Below are positions 1 to 8,064 of a DNA stretch of 64,000 bases, piece by piece. The translations under genes and the position numbers were made by a program. The stretch lies in the NCBI GenBank assembly GCA_902770835.1, contig CACXUM010000006.1:9198-73197 (forward strand), written 5' to 3'. Below the pieces are notes generated by a model. It searched no databases. It saw only the letters and a list, made by a program, of their open reading frames with translations, and was not told the origin of the DNA. Within the stretch, counting starts at the first letter, position 1. Each line of letters opens with the position of its first letter. This DNA comes from an uncultured Bacteroidia bacterium. Its GTDB lineage: Bacteria; Bacteroidota; Bacteroidia; Bacteroidales; F082.

Positions 1-326
1 TCCAAATTGAAGTGGTCGACGTGCCAAGTGGCATACCAGAACGAAACGCGGTAATAATTCCCAGCCGTCACATTGATTTCCTTGTAAATCCAAACATCGG
101 TGTTATAGGTGGCATACATATACCAATCGCCGGTATGTGGTTTTCTTCCACGGGCTTCGTTGTCGTCAGGGATGGTGATGCCGGCCTTCCAGCCGCCATC
201 GCCAATCCAACCCACCGGGTTTTGGCCTACAGTGTTACCATTTTCAAAAGTCTCATTGACAAGAATTTGGGCAAAGGCACTTCCCGCAAGAAGCCACATC
301 GCAATCATTGCGTACAGTTTTTTCAT
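1..326 (-). CDS. Secreted protein, N-terminal part (choice-of-anchor J/cleaved-adhesin-like), cut by window edge
   Basis: The start codon is at 326 on the minus strand and the frame stays open for 108 codons to the window edge. It begins MKKLYAMIAMWLLAGSAFAQ, a signal peptide with a likely AFA-Q cleavage. The mature part has an ETFENG...PVGW pattern followed by an aromatic-rich beta-type sequence (DWYMYATY, YYRVSFWYATWHVD). This is the style of choice-of-anchor J or cleaved-adhesin domains in Bacteroidota secreted proteins. Such proteins usually end in a T9SS sorting domain, but the C-terminus is outside the window, so that is not seen. The family assignment is tentative; export is well supported. 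Confidence 0.7.
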   Translation of the reverse strand, partial: MKKLYAMIAMWLLAGSAFAQILVNETFENGNTVGQNPVGWIGDGGWKAGITIPDDNEARGRKPHTGDWYMYATYNTDVWIYKEINVTAGNYYRVSFWYATWHVDHFNL

Positions 327-391
327 ATTAGGTTTCTTTTAATTTTGCCTACAAAATTAGAAAATGTTTTGATTGGAAGCCCAAACAAGTG

Positions 392-1216
392 TTATTTTCT
401 TGCCAACACTAAGAAATGCGGGCTCATCCCCATCATTTCCGGCTCGGTTTCCGTCATCCTGACGAGGTCCAAAAGCCGCTCGCGACTGGCATCATCCTCC
501 CATTTCTCTTGAAGGTGCGGCGTGAACCAAATGCAGCCCTCCACTGCAATGGCTTTTTCGACCTCGAATCCCGCTTCTGCAATTTCCAATTTCATTTCCT
601 CGGAAGTCGTGAAATACGCCTCCGCAATGAACTTCGGGTATTCCTTCGGGCGGATGTGGTCGCCAGTGGTCATCTCGCCTTTAATCATATCGAAAAATAC
701 AGAGTCATCAAGAAATTCAACAAGATTCTCGTTCTTCTTCTCGCCATACACCGACAAAGCCCAAGTCATAGAACTGAACTTGGAAATACCCGCCGCCACC
801 AAAAGACCGCCTTTTTTCAGCACCCGAAACGCTTCACGAAGTGCTTGCAAACGTTCTTCCCTATCGCGAAGATGATACAATGGCCCCATCAGCAAAACGA
901 CATCCGCACTTTCATTCGGTCGGTTGACTTGTAAGGCGTTGCCCGCTTCTGCAACAAAACGGCAATCCTGCATTATATTGGCTTTGGCATATTCCACGGC
1001 GTTTTCGGCCAGTTCGATGAGATGCACCTCGTTGCCCTTCTTCGCCAACCAAGCCGCATACATCCCAATGCCGCCACCGATGTCGTAAACTACCTTACCT
1101 TTATCAATATATCGCAACAGGATTTCCTTCGTCCGATGGAACTCCACAATGCCCAAGCCACGCTCCAAGCGGCCTATCTCGGCACCGTTGTTGTAAAATT
1201 CGTAGATCTCGTTCAT
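392..1216 (-). CDS. Class I SAM-dependent methyltransferase
   Basis: 274 aa. Motif I is clear at about residues 43-50 (VYDIGGGIGMYAAWLA), followed by an acidic ribose-binding end of beta2 (VHLIEL) and a motif-IV-like stretch DVVLLMGPLYHL. This is a Methyltransf_11/25-type Rossmann fold that transfers a methyl group from S-adenosylmethionine. The substrate is unknown. The C-terminal half (residues 150-274) carries extra helices and the phrase GCIWFTPHLQ. It stands alone on the minus strand: the 66 bp to the upstream secreted protein hold no obvious hairpin, and the region upstream of its start is a repeat tract. Small-molecule or lipid methylation is possible but not shown by the sequence. Confidence 0.8.
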   Translation of the reverse strand: MNEIYEFYNNGAEIGRLERGLGIVEFHRTKEILLRYIDKGKVVYDIGGGIGMYAAWLAKKGNEVHLIELAENAVEYAKANIMQDCRFVAEAGNALQVNRPNESADVVLLMGPLYHLRDREERLQALREAFRVLKKGGLLVAAGISKFSSMTWALSVYGEKKNENLVEFLDDSVFFDMIKGEMTTGDHIRPKEYPKFIAEAYFTTSEEMKLEIAEAGFEVEKAIAVEGCIWFTPHLQEKWEDDASRERLLDLVRMTETEPEMMGMSPHFLVLARK

Positions 1217-1230
1217 AGTTTTTCATTTTT

Positions 1231-1384
1231 CGGCCATTTATCGACAATTTATCGGCCATTTATCGACAATTTTTAGTTTTATCGACGTTTAACGGCCAAT
1301 TTATCGGCAATTTTTAATTTTATCGACAATTTATCGGCCAATTTTAATATGTCGGCCATTTATCGACAATTTATCGACAATTTT
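1231..1384. repeat. Degenerate short-period AT-rich repeat tract
   Basis: The gap between the methyltransferase start and the stop of the next gene is filled with about a dozen degenerate copies of an 11-12 bp unit that alternates between TTTATCGACAA and TTTATCGGCCA. Copies are separated by short T-rich spacers. There is no open frame and no dyad long enough for a terminator. The tract replaces any recognisable promoter for the methyltransferase. Confidence 0.75.
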
Positions 1385-3221
1385 ATTTCTCCGACACTTC
1401 CCAATGACCATTTCTTGTACCACCAACCCATTCGATACGAAATGATTTTCTTAGACTTCTCAAACCTCGCTTAACAGTAGCTTCAGATACATTTAATTTA
1501 GAGGCAATCCCTTCTTTTCCAATAGTTGGGGTCTCTCTGATGATACCCAAAATCAACAACTCTCGGTTTTGGGGGTCAAATTGGGTATTATTCTCACTCA
1601 TTTGGGTATCATTTTTGCTATTTTTGGGGTCTTTGCTCAACTTTTGGGGATCATCCCCTTTGTTTTGAGGGTCACTCAACTTATTTTGGGGGTCATTTTC
1701 TATCTTTTGAGTATCATTTTGAGGGTCATTACCCAGTTTTTGGGGGTCATTATCCAACTTTTGGGGGTCAAACGGATTGTTTTGGGGATCATTCCCTATC
1801 TTTTGGGTATCATCCTGGGGATCATTACCCTGTTTTTGGGGGTCATTTTCTGGTTTTTGGGTGTCAGGATGACCCTCACACGCGACAAATTCAGAACTAA
1901 ATTCGTTATTTTGGGTATCATATCCAACAAATGTCAGTTCCTCGGGATTGTCATAGAGTTCCAACATCGCCTTGACATCCTGTTCGTGACCGTCTTTGTT
2001 CAAAGTCAGGACGACACGCTCAACACCCATCTCCTCCTCAATTTTGGCCGCAGCGTGAAACACTTGCTCCCAAACAAGCATAATGCTACTCAAGCCGCTC
2101 CCGGCACGCTCGCCATAGTCGACCAAAGAGAAAATCTTGAGCATCACGCCATTTCGAGGGTCTGAAACACCACCCTCGACAGCCACACGCTTGGCCACAC
2201 GCATACTGCCCGGGTTCGAGAATACAAAACCGTCCACCTTCTTCTGAATCACCAAACCGCGCCGACCATAAAAATCAGCGTGGACACAAGTATTCGTCAC
2301 CGCCTCACGCAAAATCTTGTGCAAAGGCGTGTCATCAATGCGGCTCATCCCCTTCAACACGAAAGGCACCTTCAAATCAGCCGTCAACTTCGGCACCACC
2401 TTGAAAACAAAGTCAAACACATTGCCGCTCCAGTCGCCAGAAGTCGAAACGATTCTGTCTGTCCAACGGGTTCTGTACATCTGCCTGTTCTCTTGAAAAT
2501 CAAGGAAATACTGCGAAAACTCCCTCGTAATCTCATACTCATAGCCAAACATCAGCAAACCCGCAGCAGTAGGATGATATGTGCCATCATCAGCCAAGGC
2601 CATAGCACCAATGCGACGCATAAACACCTCATCCTCAAGGTTATTCCAAATATGGTCAGGATGCGAAGTGCGGAACAACTGCCTATAACTCCTAATTGTT
2701 TCCAAACAAAACACCGACCAATCCATCCCCTTCAGCACCTTGGCATCCTGCGTCACCAAAGCCGCGTCGCGAAACAAAGCCGAAACCTCCTCCAACGAGC
2801 AACGGTAGTCGCCGGAACCGTTTCTGCGATACGTTCCATTGCGCGGATCCAAGCCCTTGAAAACAGGCCGCGCCGAACGGTCGGCACGAGGCACCTCAAG
2901 CACAAGAATGTCCTTCCCGTCAATCGTTTCCACACGCACACGCCGTTCCGTCATCAGGTTCACACTGATTTTCTGCCGGTTGTTCACCGCGTTCCAAAAA
3001 TCCATTTTGAGTTTTTCCGCGTCCTTTAGTCCAGCAGCATACAGCGAGCCGTCGACGCGTTCCTTCACACCGAGCAAAATGCAACCGCCATCGGTGTTGG
3101 CAAACGCCGAGTACGACTCCCACAACGCATCAGGCAAGCCACCCTGCGCCGCCTTCACTTCCAACTGATTGTCTTCACGATAGGCATTGAGTTCGCTGAA
3201 ATCAAATTTCCTTTCCGTCAT
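1383..3221 (-). CDS. AlbA_2 (Schlafen-type) ATP-binding transcriptional regulator with DPQ-repeat linker
   Basis: 612 aa from the preferred start. Domains in order: an N-terminal AlbA_2/AAA_4 domain (LEVKAAQGGLPDALWESYSA, FANTDGGCILLGVKE; residues about 15-150); a HATPase_c_4-like region (LREAVTNTCVHADFYG, then GFVFSNPG; about 300-400); a linker of about 105 residues built from DPQ/DTQ heptads; and a C-terminal winged-helix-like domain (IGKEGIASKLNVSEATVKRGLRSLRK). Proteins of this layout are annotated as putative DNA-binding or transcriptional regulators, and related SLFN-type domains occur in defence loci. An ATG five codons upstream (3236) also exists, but the GGAG motif seven bases before the ATG at 3221 favours the latter. 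No clear operon partner; the neighbouring TIR gene is on the same strand. Confidence 0.75.
   Translation of the reverse strand: MTERKFDFSELNAYREDNQLEVKAAQGGLPDALWESYSAFANTDGGCILLGVKERVDGSLYAAGLKDAEKLKMDFWNAVNNRQKISVNLMTERRVRVETIDGKDILVLEVPRADRSARPVFKGLDPRNGTYRRNGSGDYRCSLEEVSALFRDAALVTQDAKVLKGMDWSVFCLETIRSYRQLFRTSHPDHIWNNLEDEVFMRRIGAMALADDGTYHPTAAGLLMFGYEYEITREFSQYFLDFQENRQMYRTRWTDRIVSTSGDWSGNVFDFVFKVVPKLTADLKVPFVLKGMSRIDDTPLHKILREAVTNTCVHADFYGRRGLVIQKKVDGFVFSNPGSMRVAKRVAVEGGVSDPRNGVMLKIFSLVDYGERAGSGLSSIMLVWEQVFHAAAKIEEEMGVERVVLTLNKDGHEQDVKAMLELYDNPEELTFVGYDTQNNEFSSEFVACEGHPDTQKPENDPQKQGNDPQDDTQKIGNDPQNNPFDPQKLDNDPQKLGNDPQNDTQKIENDPQNKLSDPQNKGDDPQKLSKDPKNSKNDTQMSENNTQFDPQNRELLILGIIRETPTIGKEGIASKLNVSEATVKRGLRSLRKSFRIEWVGGTRNGHWEVSEK
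1560..1872 (-). repeat. In-frame DPQ/DTQ coding repeat (about 21-bp unit)
   Basis: Inside the AlbA_2 gene, a 21-bp unit encoding D(P/T)QK-x-x-N is repeated about 13 times, with three 12-bp truncated units interspersed (DPQD, DPQN, NTQF). On the plus strand it reads as alternating TTTTGGGGGTC and TTTTGGGTATC blocks. The units diverge slightly, so slipped-strand expansion with later drift is likely. It encodes a low-complexity linker between the ATPase and the winged helix. Confidence 0.85.
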
Positions 3222-3360
3222 AGTCTTCTCCTTCATAACACAATCACATACGATTGATTTTCACGGCAAAAATACACAATTTCATCATTTCCAACGCAAA
3301 CCAGCATAAAACCTGATTATTAAAGCAAAAACGATTCACATCTTCATCTTGAAAACGTCG

Positions 3361-3410
3361 TTTTATCCAGCGGAGAAAAAGGTAATTTTGTCGTTCACCG
3401 CTGGATAAAA
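3361..3410. other. Perfect 13-bp inverted repeat with 24-nt spacer
   Basis: TTTTATCCAGCGG at 3361-3373 is matched exactly by CCGCTGGATAAAA at 3398-3410. The outer flanks (AAAACG, ACGTTTT) are also roughly complementary. It lies between two minus-strand genes, downstream of the TIR-Sel1 gene and upstream of the AlbA_2 gene. It could be a terminator for the former, an operator for the latter, or the remnant of a small element. Confidence 0.6.
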
Positions 3411-3431
3411 ACACGTTTTAGCAACCAAAAA

Positions 3432-4493
3432 TTAAAACAGCGACCATCGTTTCAATTCCTTCACTTTCTTTTCTGCATCTTCATCTCCCTGAGCAGCAGC
3501 CTTCTTGTACCAAAACACCGCTTCCCTTTTGCTTTTTTCAACGCCATAACCATTTTCATACATTAATCCAAGGTTGTATTGGGCATAAGATCGCCCCTGC
3601 TCTGCCGACTTCCTGTACCACCTCACCGCCTCTACGTAGTCTTTGTCAACTCCATAACCGTTCTGATACATCCAGCCAAGGTTGTATTGTGCAGAAGCTT
3701 TGCCCTGCTCCGCTGACTTCCTGTACCACCTCACCGCCTCGGCATAATCCTTGTCAACACCATAGCCATAGTAATACATATCTCCAATATTATCCTGGGC
3801 ATAAGAATTCCCCTGCTCTGCCGACTTCCTGTACCACCTCACAGCCTCGATATAGTCCTTGTCAACACCATAACCATTCCGATACATCCAGCCAAGGCTA
3901 TATTGTGCAGAAGCACCGCCCTGCTCCGCTGACTTCCTGTACCACCTCACCGCCTCGGCATAATCCTTTCGAGCGTATGCCTCCTCTCCTTTTGAATAAA
4001 AAACTTCACCTGAATCTGACTCATTCTCATTATTGCTATCCAATATATCCTCGTCAGATTGATTTGTCTCTTGTAAGCTTTCTCCCAAGCCAATCCATTT
4101 TTTCAAGTCTCGAATCAGTTTTTCCTTCTGTGGTTCATTATTCCAATCAATCAAATCACTCAACCCATACAAAAACAAAAACTCATCGTTCATTTGACAG
4201 TTGTCAATATTAACTATTACTACATGCTTTCCCTTCTTTTCCGCAAAATCCAATTCCTTTAGAGCAAATTTTGAATTTTGGGAATTCTTGGAAAGCATGA
4301 ACAGAAACACCCGACAATTATTGATACCATCTATTATATCTTTTGTAAACCTTCTTGAGTCGCTTTCAATGGCATTCAAATCCATCCAACATTTAGTCTT
4401 CACAGTATCTTCGATGACAGATTTGATTTCCTTAATTCTATCCAATTCTTTCCTTGAATAACTGATGAACACATCAAACTGTTTCTGTTCCAT
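3432..4493 (-). CDS. TIR domain protein with C-terminal Sel1 repeats
   Basis: 353 aa from the ATG at 4493; the frame extends 30 codons upstream, but the TIR fold begins right after this Met (FDVFISYSRKE). TIR domain residues about 5-135, with the usual catalytic-Glu region FALKELDFAEKKGK (Glu about residue 80), which in NADase TIRs is the nucleophile-side glutamate. After an acidic linker come five Sel1-like repeats of 36 residues (YAEAVRWYRKSAEQG...SAQYNLGWMYxNGYGVDKD). Sel1 repeats mediate protein contacts. TIR-Sel1 proteins are frequent in Bacteroidales and some TIR proteins act in anti-phage NAD depletion; whether this one is an NADase is inference. No signal peptide, so cytosolic. No partner gene is evident. 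Confidence 0.8.
   Translation of the reverse strand: MEQKQFDVFISYSRKELDRIKEIKSVIEDTVKTKCWMDLNAIESDSRRFTKDIIDGINNCRVFLFMLSKNSQNSKFALKELDFAEKKGKHVVIVNIDNCQMNDEFLFLYGLSDLIDWNNEPQKEKLIRDLKKWIGLGESLQETNQSDEDILDSNNENESDSGEVFYSKGEEAYARKDYAEAVRWYRKSAEQGGASAQYSLGWMYRNGYGVDKDYIEAVRWYRKSAEQGNSYAQDNIGDMYYYGYGVDKDYAEAVRWYRKSAEQGKASAQYNLGWMYQNGYGVDKDYVEAVRWYRKSAEQGRSYAQYNLGLMYENGYGVEKSKREAVFWYKKAAAQGDEDAEKKVKELKRWSLF
3598..3990 (-). repeat. 108-bp tandem repeats encoding Sel1 units
   Basis: Near-identical blocks encoding AVRWYRKSAEQG recur every 108 bp (around 3598, 3706, 3814 and 3922). Nucleotide identity between units is high, so recent unit duplication or gene conversion is likely. Confidence 0.8.
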
Positions 4494-4604
4494 ATCGAGT
4501 TGTATGTTGTATTTAGAAAGTGCAAAAATAAAACTTTTCCAAATACAATTTGCCAAAATGTCAGTTTTTGCAATGGCACACAATTTGACAATCGCGGTTC
4601 GTCA

Positions 4605-4642
4605 ATCTGGATTGCTTCGTTCCTCGCAATGACGCGAAGCGA
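4605..4642. repeat. REP-like interspersed repeat upstream of htpG
   Basis: TCTGGATTGCTTCGTTCCTC followed by GCAATGACGCGAAGCGAC matches the widespread family whose other strand reads CGTCATTGCGAGGAACGAAGCAATC. Such elements recur in the intergenic spaces of many bacterial genomes. It is followed by an AT-rich AAATCTTAAATCTTGAATTT spacer. Confidence 0.6.
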
Positions 4643-4687
4643 CAGAAATTTTAAATCTTAAATCTTGAATTTTAAATACATAACAAT

Positions 4688-6510
4688 ATGCAAACCGGTA
4701 ACATTGGAGTAAAGACAGAAAACATTTTCCCTGTCATCAAGAAGTTCCTCTATTCGGACCAGGAGATCTTCCTGCGCGAAATCATCAGCAATGCCGTCGA
4801 CGCCACACAGAAACTGAAAGCTTTGGCCGCCTCGGGCGAGTTCAAGGGCGAATTGGGCGACCTCACCATCAAGGTGGAAGTCGACAAGAAGAAAAAGACC
4901 CTCACCGTCCGCGACCGCGGCATCGGCATGAACGCCGAAGAAGTCGACAAGTACATCAACCAAATCGCTTTCTCGGGTGCCGAGGAGTTCATCGCCAAGT
5001 TCAAGACACAAAGCGAGGCCGAAGCCGCCAACATCATCGGACATTTTGGCTTGGGTTTCTACTCCGCTTTTATGGTCTCCTCGAAGGTGTCGCTGATTTC
5101 GAAGTCCTGCAAAGAAGAAGGCGCCAACGGCGTCATTTGGGAATGCGACGGCAGCCCGGAGTACACCATGAACGAAATCCCGAAGGGCGACCGCGGCACC
5201 GACGTCATCCTTTATATCAGCGACGATGCCGCCGAGTTCCTCGAAGAAGGTCGTATCCGCGAACTGCTTAACAAATACTGCAAGTTCCTGCCCATCCCAA
5301 TCCAGTTTGGCACACGCAAGGTGCAGGAGGAAATCGAGGGCGAAACCGACAAGGACGGCAAACCCAAGACCAAGGAAGTGGAGAAGCCTTGGATCATCAG
5401 CCGCTGTTCCACATCCACCTCAACGTGGACTACCCCTTCAACCTCACGGGCATCCTCTATTTCCCGAAGGTGAAGAACCGCTACGAGTTCCAGCGCAACA
5501 AGATCCAACTCTACTGCAACGAGGTCTTCGTCACCGATAGCGTTGAAGGCATCCTGCCCGAGTTCCTCTCGCTGCTGCACGGCGTCATCGACTCGCCCGA
5601 CATCCCGCTGAACGTCAGCCGCTCGTTCCTGCAAAGCGACCAGAACGTGAAGAAAATCTCGACCTACATCACCAAGAAGGTGGCCGAGAAACTGGAAGAG
5701 CTCTTCAAGAAAGACCGTGAGGCCTACGAGAAGAACTGGGACGACATCCGCGTGTTCATCGAATACGGAATGATGAGCGACCCGAAGTTCTACGAGCGCG
5801 CCGAGAAGTTCTTCCTCTTCAAGGACACCGACGACAAGTACTACACCATCGAGGAGTACAAGACCTTGATTAAGGAAAACCAGACCGACAAGAACAAGGC
5901 CCTTGTCTATCTGTATGCCACCGACAAGGACGACCAATACACCAACATCGAGAACGCCAAGGCCAAGGGCTACAACGTCTTGATGATGGACGGCATCCTC
6001 GACCCGCATTTCATCAGCGCATACGAGCAGAAGGAAGGCGAAAAGGGCGACGACAACCGTGCAATGTTCGCCCGCGTCGACTCCAACACCATCGACAAAC
6101 TCATCGTGAAAGACGACAAGGAAACCGCCTCGGGCCTCGACGACAAGCAGAAGGAGACCGTGAAGGCTGCCTTCGAGAAGGTCATCGACAAGGTGAAGTT
6201 CAACGTGGAGTTCAGCAACGAAGGTGCCGAAGCCGCACCTGTGGAGGTCACTCAAAACGAGTGGATGCGCCGTATGAAAGAGATGGAACAGATGGGCGGC
6301 GGCCCAATGTCGTTCTACGGCTCGATGCCCGACAGCTACACGCTGATGCTCAACACGAACAGCCCGGTCATCACTGGCCTCTTGGACAAAGACGAAGCCG
6401 CACAGGAAGCCACCATTCGGCAGATTTACGACCTCGCGCTTCTCTCGAAGAATTTGCTCAAGGGCAAGGATTTGAGCGAGTTTGTCAAGAGGAATCTTGA
6501 GAAGTTATAA
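4688..6510 (+). pseudogene. htpG: Molecular chaperone HtpG (Hsp90), broken by an internal frame-shifting deletion
   Basis: The N-terminal frame (4688-5398) encodes the Hsp90 GHKL ATPase domain: LREIISNAVDATQKLK, RDRGIGM, and GHFGLGFYSAFMVS. It is intact through KPWII. The rest (5401-6510) continues one frame over, starting PLFHIHLNVDYPFNLTG and ending DLSEFVKRNLEKL. In Bacteroidales HtpG these two stretches are separated by about 30 residues (an N-P-LW-TKKP...FYRELYP segment) that are absent here. The join near 5399/5400 therefore carries both a loss of roughly 30 codons and a frameshift. Read literally, translation would end after 261 aa with the middle and C-terminal domains lost. Either the gene is a recent pseudogene or the assembly is wrong here; the rest is well conserved, which favours a recent event or an error. 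A relic of a second htpG 3' end lies at 7891-7977. Confidence 0.85.
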
Positions 6511-6532
6511 TCAAGAATTGGAGAATTTAGAG

Positions 6533-6572
6533 AAATCCCCACAACGCCATTCAGTGCTGTGGGGATTTTGTT
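6533..6572 (+). terminator. Rho-independent terminator after htpG
   Basis: AAATCCCCACA (6533-6543) pairs with TGTGGGGATTT (6558-6568), an 11-bp stem with a 14-nt loop, followed by a T-rich run. It sits 22 bp after the htpG stop and may also serve the convergent lipoprotein gene. Confidence 0.85.
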
Positions 6573-6590
6573 TTTATATCGCACAAAGAA

Positions 6591-7367
6591 TCATTCCGCT
6601 GAACGCACTGCTCGGACAGACATACCTATACTACGAGTTGTCCATCCTCCAGTACTATATACGACAGGAGAACTGATGAAATTTGCCATGTAATCGTAGC
6701 ACCCCACCATCTGATTATTAAAAGCGTAACATCTTTCATTGACCCAATAATAGCCGTGACCACCCACTTGCAAAGACTCGGGGGAAGGGCCAACGAAGTC
6801 CCCTTTCGCACCTCCCGAAGGCAGAAAGATCGTGTTGCCATTTGTTCCCACAATGCGCAATCCTGGTACGCCATTAACCGTGTCTCCTTTAAGTTCGCAG
6901 TAGCTCAGCAATTCATCGCCTTCACTTGCGCTCGGCATGCGCCAACCCTCGCCCCAATTCACCGTGGCTGCGTCATCCGAAGGTTGTAAATCATACAACT
7001 CATCGGTATAACCATCATAGCCAAAGCTGGCCTCTTGGCAGTACTTGGTCAACTGGTCGAATTCCCCATTGCAATACTTGTAGGTAGTCCAATCATAAAC
7101 CGTTTTCGGTTCCGTCTCGCCCCAAGCGAAGTAATCGCCATAACCCTCGGGCACCTCGGCACCCAAATTGCAAGTGGCCCACAACGTACCGCTTGGCAGA
7201 CCAAGGTCAACAAAATCGTGGCCATTCAAAGTACCGCTGTTATCGGCAATACTATCGTTTTGACCACTGTTGTTTCCGCCGTTATTCGGCTCATCAGGTT
7301 TTGTGCAACCTAACGCAAAAACCATCATCAGCATTATGGCTGCTGTCGCCTTCAAAGTTCTGTTCAT
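6591..7367 (-). CDS. Lipoprotein with DLGLPSGTLWA-type (FISUMP-like) domain, copy 1
   Basis: 258 aa. A lipoprotein signal peptide with lipobox ALGC (Cys about residue 21) is followed by a short Asn/Gly-rich linker. The globular domain carries FVDLGLPSGTLWATCNLGA, YFAWGET, GWRMPSASE and a C-terminal SVRAVR motif. This pattern is typical of the large paralogous family of Bacteroidota and Fibrobacteres surface proteins related to the major paralogous (FISUMP) domain. Function unknown; likely outer-membrane anchored. It is paralogous to the gene at 8065-8811, with the same signal peptide, CTKPDEPNN start and domain, but diverged in the middle and C-terminal parts. It is divergent from hicBA. Confidence 0.75.
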   Translation of the reverse strand: MNRTLKATAAIMLMMVFALGCTKPDEPNNGGNNSGQNDSIADNSGTLNGHDFVDLGLPSGTLWATCNLGAEVPEGYGDYFAWGETEPKTVYDWTTYKYCNGEFDQLTKYCQEASFGYDGYTDELYDLQPSDDAATVNWGEGWRMPSASEGDELLSYCELKGDTVNGVPGLRIVGTNGNTIFLPSGGAKGDFVGPSPESLQVGGHGYYWVNERCYAFNNQMVGCYDYMANFISSPVVYSTGGWTTRSIGMSVRAVRSAE

Positions 7368-7456
7368 ATCGATTATGTTTTAGTTGTTTGAGATTGCAAA
7401 GAAACGAAAAAAAGCGCGATATGGCAAGTTTGGGATGCGAATTTGAGGAAAATGAG

Positions 7457-7464
7457 TATTTTTG
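7457..7464 (+). promoter_or_regulatory. Bacteroidetes -7 element for hicBA
   Basis: TATTTTTG fits TAnnTTTG and lies 20 bp before the hicB ATG. The expected TTG about 19 nt upstream is not well placed (a TTG is found at about 24 nt). Confidence 0.5.
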
Positions 7465-7484
7465 CAGGTGAAAAACAAACCAAT

Positions 7485-7703
7485 ATGGAATACACAATTC
7501 TGATTCACAAAGATGCAGAAGGAGGTTGGTACTGCGGCCAATGCCAACAACTTCCTGGAGCCATCTCACAAGGCAAAACCCTTGACGAGTTGATGGAAAA
7601 CATGAAGGATGCCATCCAACTTGTTCTGGATTATAACAAAGAGCAAGCCCTTCATACCTTCGAAGGCGAGCGTTTCTTTTATCGGAAATTGGCCCTCGCA
7701 TGA
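7485..7703 (+). CDS. hicB: HicB-family antitoxin
   Basis: 72 aa from the ATG at 7485; the frame is open 14 codons further upstream but the conserved fold starts MEYTILIHKD. The HicB partial RNase H-like fold is seen in YTILIHKDAEGGWYCGQCQQLPGAISQGKTL and the helix DELMENMKDAIQLVLDY. HicB binds and neutralises HicA and usually represses the operon. Here hicB precedes hicA (the reverse of the classical order) and overlaps it by 4 bp (ATGA), implying translational coupling. The C-terminus is short and shows no clear DNA-binding domain. The pair sits inside a duplicated chromosomal segment. Confidence 0.85.
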   Translation: MEYTILIHKDAEGGWYCGQCQQLPGAISQGKTLDELMENMKDAIQLVLDYNKEQALHTFEGERFFYRKLALA

Positions 7704-7891
7704 AAAGGAATCTGCTCATTAAACATTTGACGCAAAACAACTGCACTTTGTATCGCGAAGGGGCAAAGCATAGCTTGTATGTCGGTTCCAACGGCAATGT
7801 CGCTGCCGTGCCGCGCCATCCCGACATATCGGACTACACAGCAAAAACCATTTGCAAGCAGTTAGGGATTCCTGTAATCAACTACAACTGA
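7700..7891 (+). CDS. hicA: HicA-family toxin (mRNA interferase)
   Basis: 63 aa, the typical HicA length. It has the double-stranded-RNA-binding-like fold: KRNLLIKHLTQNNCTLYREGAKHSLYVGS with the catalytic His in KHSLYV, then AAVPRHPDISDYTAKTICKQLGI, the hallmark PRH-x-E/D-I segment. HicA cleaves mRNA in a ribosome-independent manner when freed from HicB. Its TGA stop shares its last base with the first codon of the htpG 3'-end relic, so the toxin gene abuts the duplication joint exactly. Confidence 0.88.
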   Translation: MKRNLLIKHLTQNNCTLYREGAKHSLYVGSNGNVAAVPRHPDISDYTAKTICKQLGIPVINYN

Positions 7892-7977
7892 TTTACGACC
7901 TCGCTTTGCTTTCGAAGAACTTGCTGAAAGGCAAGGATTTGAGCGAGTTTGTGAAGAGGAATATGGAGAAGTTGTAA
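7891..7977 (+). pseudogene. Relic of a second htpG 3' end
   Basis: 29 codons read IYDLALLSKNLLKGKDLSEF, VKRNMEKL and stop, matching the C-terminus of the htpG at 6424-6510 with one amino-acid change and several silent differences. The homology continues past the stop (TAAT-ATCAAGAATT). There is no start and nothing of htpG upstream. Together with the following lipoprotein paralogue it shows that the htpG-end/lipoprotein block was duplicated. Confidence 0.9.
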
Positions 7978-8008
7978 TTATCAAGAATTTGAGAATTAGA
8001 GAATAGAA

Positions 8009-8057
8009 AGAGCCGCAGTTAGGCATGTATTTGCATGACTGCGGCTTTACTTTTTCT
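8009..8057 (+). terminator. Terminator-like hairpin after the htpG relic
   Basis: AGCCGCAGT (8011-8019) pairs with ACTGCGGCT (8038-8046), followed by TTTACTTTTTCTTT. It occupies the same position as the htpG terminator at 6533 but has a different stem, and may also terminate the convergent lipoprotein gene. Confidence 0.75.
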
Positions 8058-8064
8058 TTAGCGC

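Noticed and set aside
1560..1872. Regular spacing of GGGTC/GGTATC blocks suggestive of a CRISPR array
   Set aside because: The period is 21 or 12 bp with no unique spacers, and it reads cleanly as an in-frame D(P/T)Q protein repeat.
5212..6255. 347-codon minus-strand frame
   Set aside because: Antisense of the conserved htpG C-terminal part.
4688..6510. Programmed ribosomal frameshift in htpG
   Set aside because: HtpG families do not use frameshifting, there is no slippery site at the joint, and a conserved segment of about 30 residues is missing, so a deletion or assembly error explains it better.
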